Shown: piece by piece, positions 5,360 to 6,082 of the stretch
Position numbering within the stretch: position 1 is the first letter of the stretch
Layout of the letters: each line of letters starts with the position of its first letter
Origin: Clostridiales bacterium
GTDB lineage: Bacteria; Bacillota; Clostridia; Lachnospirales; Lachnospiraceae
NCBI GenBank assembly: GCA_019423835.1
Contig: JAHZAR010000126.1
Span: 1-6,082, forward strand
DNA: 6,082 nt
Direction of reading: 5' to 3'
The notes under the pieces: generated by a model
What the model was told of the DNA's origin: nothing
Database searches by the model: none
Seen by the model: the letters and a program-made list of their open reading frames with translations, nothing else
Made by a program: the position numbers and the translations under genes

Positions 5360-5432
5360 CGGATCCTCCAGGAATCGAACCTGGGACTTGATGATTAACA
5401 GCCATCTGCTCTACCGACTGAGCTAAAGATCC
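5360..5432 (-). tRNA. tRNA-Asn (anticodon GTT)
   Basis: A complete 73-nt cloverleaf can be folded by hand. Acceptor: GGATCTT with AGGATCC, including one T-G pair. D arm: GCTC-AGTCGGTA-GAGC. Anticodon arm: GATGG, loop CTGTTAA, TCATC, giving anticodon GTT. The variable loop has 5 nt (AAGTC). T arm: CCAGG-TTCGATT-CCTGG. The discriminator base is G, as expected for tRNA-Asn. CCA is not encoded. It is a single tRNA within phage DNA, with a promoter-like sequence and structured leader upstream and a terminator downstream, so it looks like an autonomous phage-carried gene. No mismatch suggests decay. Confidence 0.96.
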
Positions 5433-5436
5433 ATCT

Positions 5437-5454
5437 TGCCGGGTCTCCCCGGCA
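5437..5454 (-). ncRNA. GNRA-loop hairpin in the tRNA 5' leader
   Basis: TGCCGGG-GAGA-CCCGGCA on the minus strand is a perfect 7-bp stem with a GAGA loop, ending 4 nt before the first base of tRNA-Asn. It is part of the precursor leader and may affect RNase P processing; it has no T tract and is not a terminator. Confidence 0.6.
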
Positions 5455-5505
5455 TTTATGTGAACTAGGGGAGGAAAGCCGCCGGCCTGAGTGCCTTTGG
5501 CTTCC

Positions 5506-5534
5506 ATTATATTATAAAACGACTTTACCGACAA
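5506..5534 (-). promoter_or_regulatory. Promoter for tRNA-Asn, possibly a late-regulator target
   Basis: On the minus strand TTGTCG (5529-5534), 17 bp, TATAAT (5506-5511); a second TATAAT overlaps at 5511-5516. The -10 is perfect and the -35 matches 4 of 6 bases, as for an activator-dependent promoter. The -35 lies between two copies of a 10-bp direct repeat. Start is expected near 5499. Confidence 0.7.
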
Positions 5535-5543
5535 AAACGACTT
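5516..5543 (-). repeat. 10-bp direct repeats between the late regulator gene and the tRNA
   Basis: AAGTCGTTTT occurs exactly at 5534-5543 and 5516-5525 on the minus strand, 18 bp apart start to start (under two helical turns) and surrounding the weak -35. The upstream copy overlaps the regulator's stop codon. Activator half-sites are a fair inference; binding is not shown. Confidence 0.6.
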
Positions 5544-5955
5544 ATTTTATTTTTCTTTTTTTCAGATACTCATCTCGAATATGTAAACGTGGATAATCTG
5601 GACTTTTACTATACCCTGTTTTATCTGCTATCTTGAGCCAGGTCATTCCATCTATGTAATACATCCGAAAGATGCAGCGTGTCTGCCCATCCTCTATCTG
5701 ATTGATCCACTGTTCTACAGCTTTAACCTGGGCCTTCTTTTTTTCCAGGCTTCTTTCTCTCCGGTCATAAAGTTCCTTGTCAAATCCAACAACGCTCTGA
5801 GGCCTTGCCTGTCCTGTCCGGTAGTCAAGGATTGTGCTGTTTCCGATACCGGAATCTGTGGTTTTCATTTCCTCCAGTTCGATTTCTAATATCGGGATCT
5901 CTCGCTTTATTCTTCTGTAATCATCCAGCAGTTTTCTGGTTATTTTAATATTCAA
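5542..5955 (-). CDS. ArpU/RinA-like phage late transcription regulator
   Basis: A 137-aa basic protein of the group often labelled ArpU-, RinA- or sigma-70-like phage activator, which in Firmicutes phages switches on the packaging and structural operon. Residues 5-32 form a charged helix (RKLLDDYRRIKREI...). Residues 33-58 hold the conserved DSGIGNSTILDYRTGQARPQSVVGFD segment, and residues 61-86 a second charged helix. Residues 88-130 (EDGQTRCIFRMYYIDGMTWLKIADKTGYS...RLHIRDEYL) are a sigma-region-4-like HTH. The start is TTG (5953-5955): GGAGG lies 8 nt before it, the family N-terminus begins there, and the first in-frame ATG is at residue 30. TTG overlaps the upstream stop (TTGA), so translation is coupled. 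The gene sits right before the promoter and tRNA that lead toward the packaging genes. Confidence 0.9.
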   Translation of the reverse strand: MNIKITRKLLDDYRRIKREIPILEIELEEMKTTDSGIGNSTILDYRTGQARPQSVVGFDKELYDRRERSLEKKKAQVKAVEQWINQIEDGQTRCIFRMYYIDGMTWLKIADKTGYSKSPDYPRLHIRDEYLKKRKIK

Positions 5956-6082
5956 TGGCCTCTCCTCCTGTCCTGCTGCCCCGATTCCAGTTTCTCTACT
6001 TCCTCATATATTGCATCGCAGGCATCGTCCCAACCTTTTCCGTACTGGTCCTGTGCATCACATCCGCCTATCTCTTTGATTA
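5952..6082 (-). CDS. C-terminal end of a small phage protein (runs off right edge)
   Basis: Forty-two residues and a TGA stop are visible; the other two minus frames hit stops almost at once. The sequence (IKEIGGCDAQDQYGKGW..., then DDACDAIYEEVEKLESG) has the short Gly-Trp-Asp/Glu-x-Ala-Cys helix often seen at the end of small early phage proteins of unknown function. The stop overlaps the TTG start of the late regulator (TTGA), and the regulator's GGAGGAG ribosome site lies in its last codons, which indicates one operon. I do not recognise the family. Confidence 0.75.
   Translation of the reverse strand, partial: IKEIGGCDAQDQYGKGWDDACDAIYEEVEKLESGQQDRRRGH

Noticed and set aside
5360..5432. 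tRNA-Asn as the prophage attachment site
   Set aside because: Phage genes are present on both sides, no integrase is nearby, and no second copy of the tRNA 3' end is seen in the window.
5331..5534. Minus-strand open frame of 67 codons
   Set aside because: It reads straight through the tRNA-Asn gene, its leader hairpin and the promoter, so coding is not credible.
1..6082. CRISPR array, insertion sequence or rRNA
   Set aside because: No regularly spaced repeats, no transposase-like frame with terminal inverted repeats, and no rRNA-like sequence was seen.

Overview
The window is a stretch of temperate (pro)phage DNA, most likely from a Lachnospiraceae-type member of the Clostridia. The evidence is strong GGAGG-type ribosome sites, sigma-A promoters of the TTGACA/TATAAT type, moderate GC in the genes, and an ArpU/RinA-type late regulator of the kind found in Firmicutes phages. 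Every protein gene I can support is on the minus strand, so biological order runs from the right edge to the left edge.

Region 1 (right edge to about 5542) is the end of the early/regulatory block. It holds the C-terminus of a small unidentified phage protein, coupled by a TTGA stop/start overlap to a 137-aa ArpU/RinA-like late transcription regulator that starts with TTG. Region 2 (about 5292-5541) is a self-contained tRNA-Asn(GTT) unit: direct repeats and a promoter immediately after the regulator, a hairpin leader, the complete tRNA, and a strong intrinsic terminator.

Region 3 (about 4656-5281) is a small cassette with its own control. It has an AT-rich regulatory segment with two exact DnaA boxes, a 7-bp inverted repeat and a perfect consensus promoter (TTGACA, 17 bp, TGATATAAT). 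These are followed by a 41-aa basic single-pass membrane peptide not listed among ordinary-length reading frames, a GAAA-loop hairpin, a possible 32-aa membrane peptide, a 69-aa ribbon-helix-helix-like protein and a terminator. A possible opposite-strand promoter would give an RNA antisense to the 41-aa gene.

Region 4 (4501 to the left edge) is the DNA-packaging and head operon in lambda order: small terminase (Nu1-like), large terminase (GpA family), a small protein in the gpW position, lambda-type portal, and the start of an HK97/U35-type prohead protease that runs off the window. The genes are packed with 2-23 nt gaps or overlaps, and several ribosome sites lie inside the upstream gene. 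The 182 nt before the small terminase gene contain G-rich repeats and short inverted repeats and are the natural place to look for a cos or terminase-binding site.

The packaging genes are conventional. The least ordinary part is 4880-5541: the tRNA unit, the DnaA-box promoter region and the tiny membrane-peptide cassette placed between the late regulator and the terminase genes.
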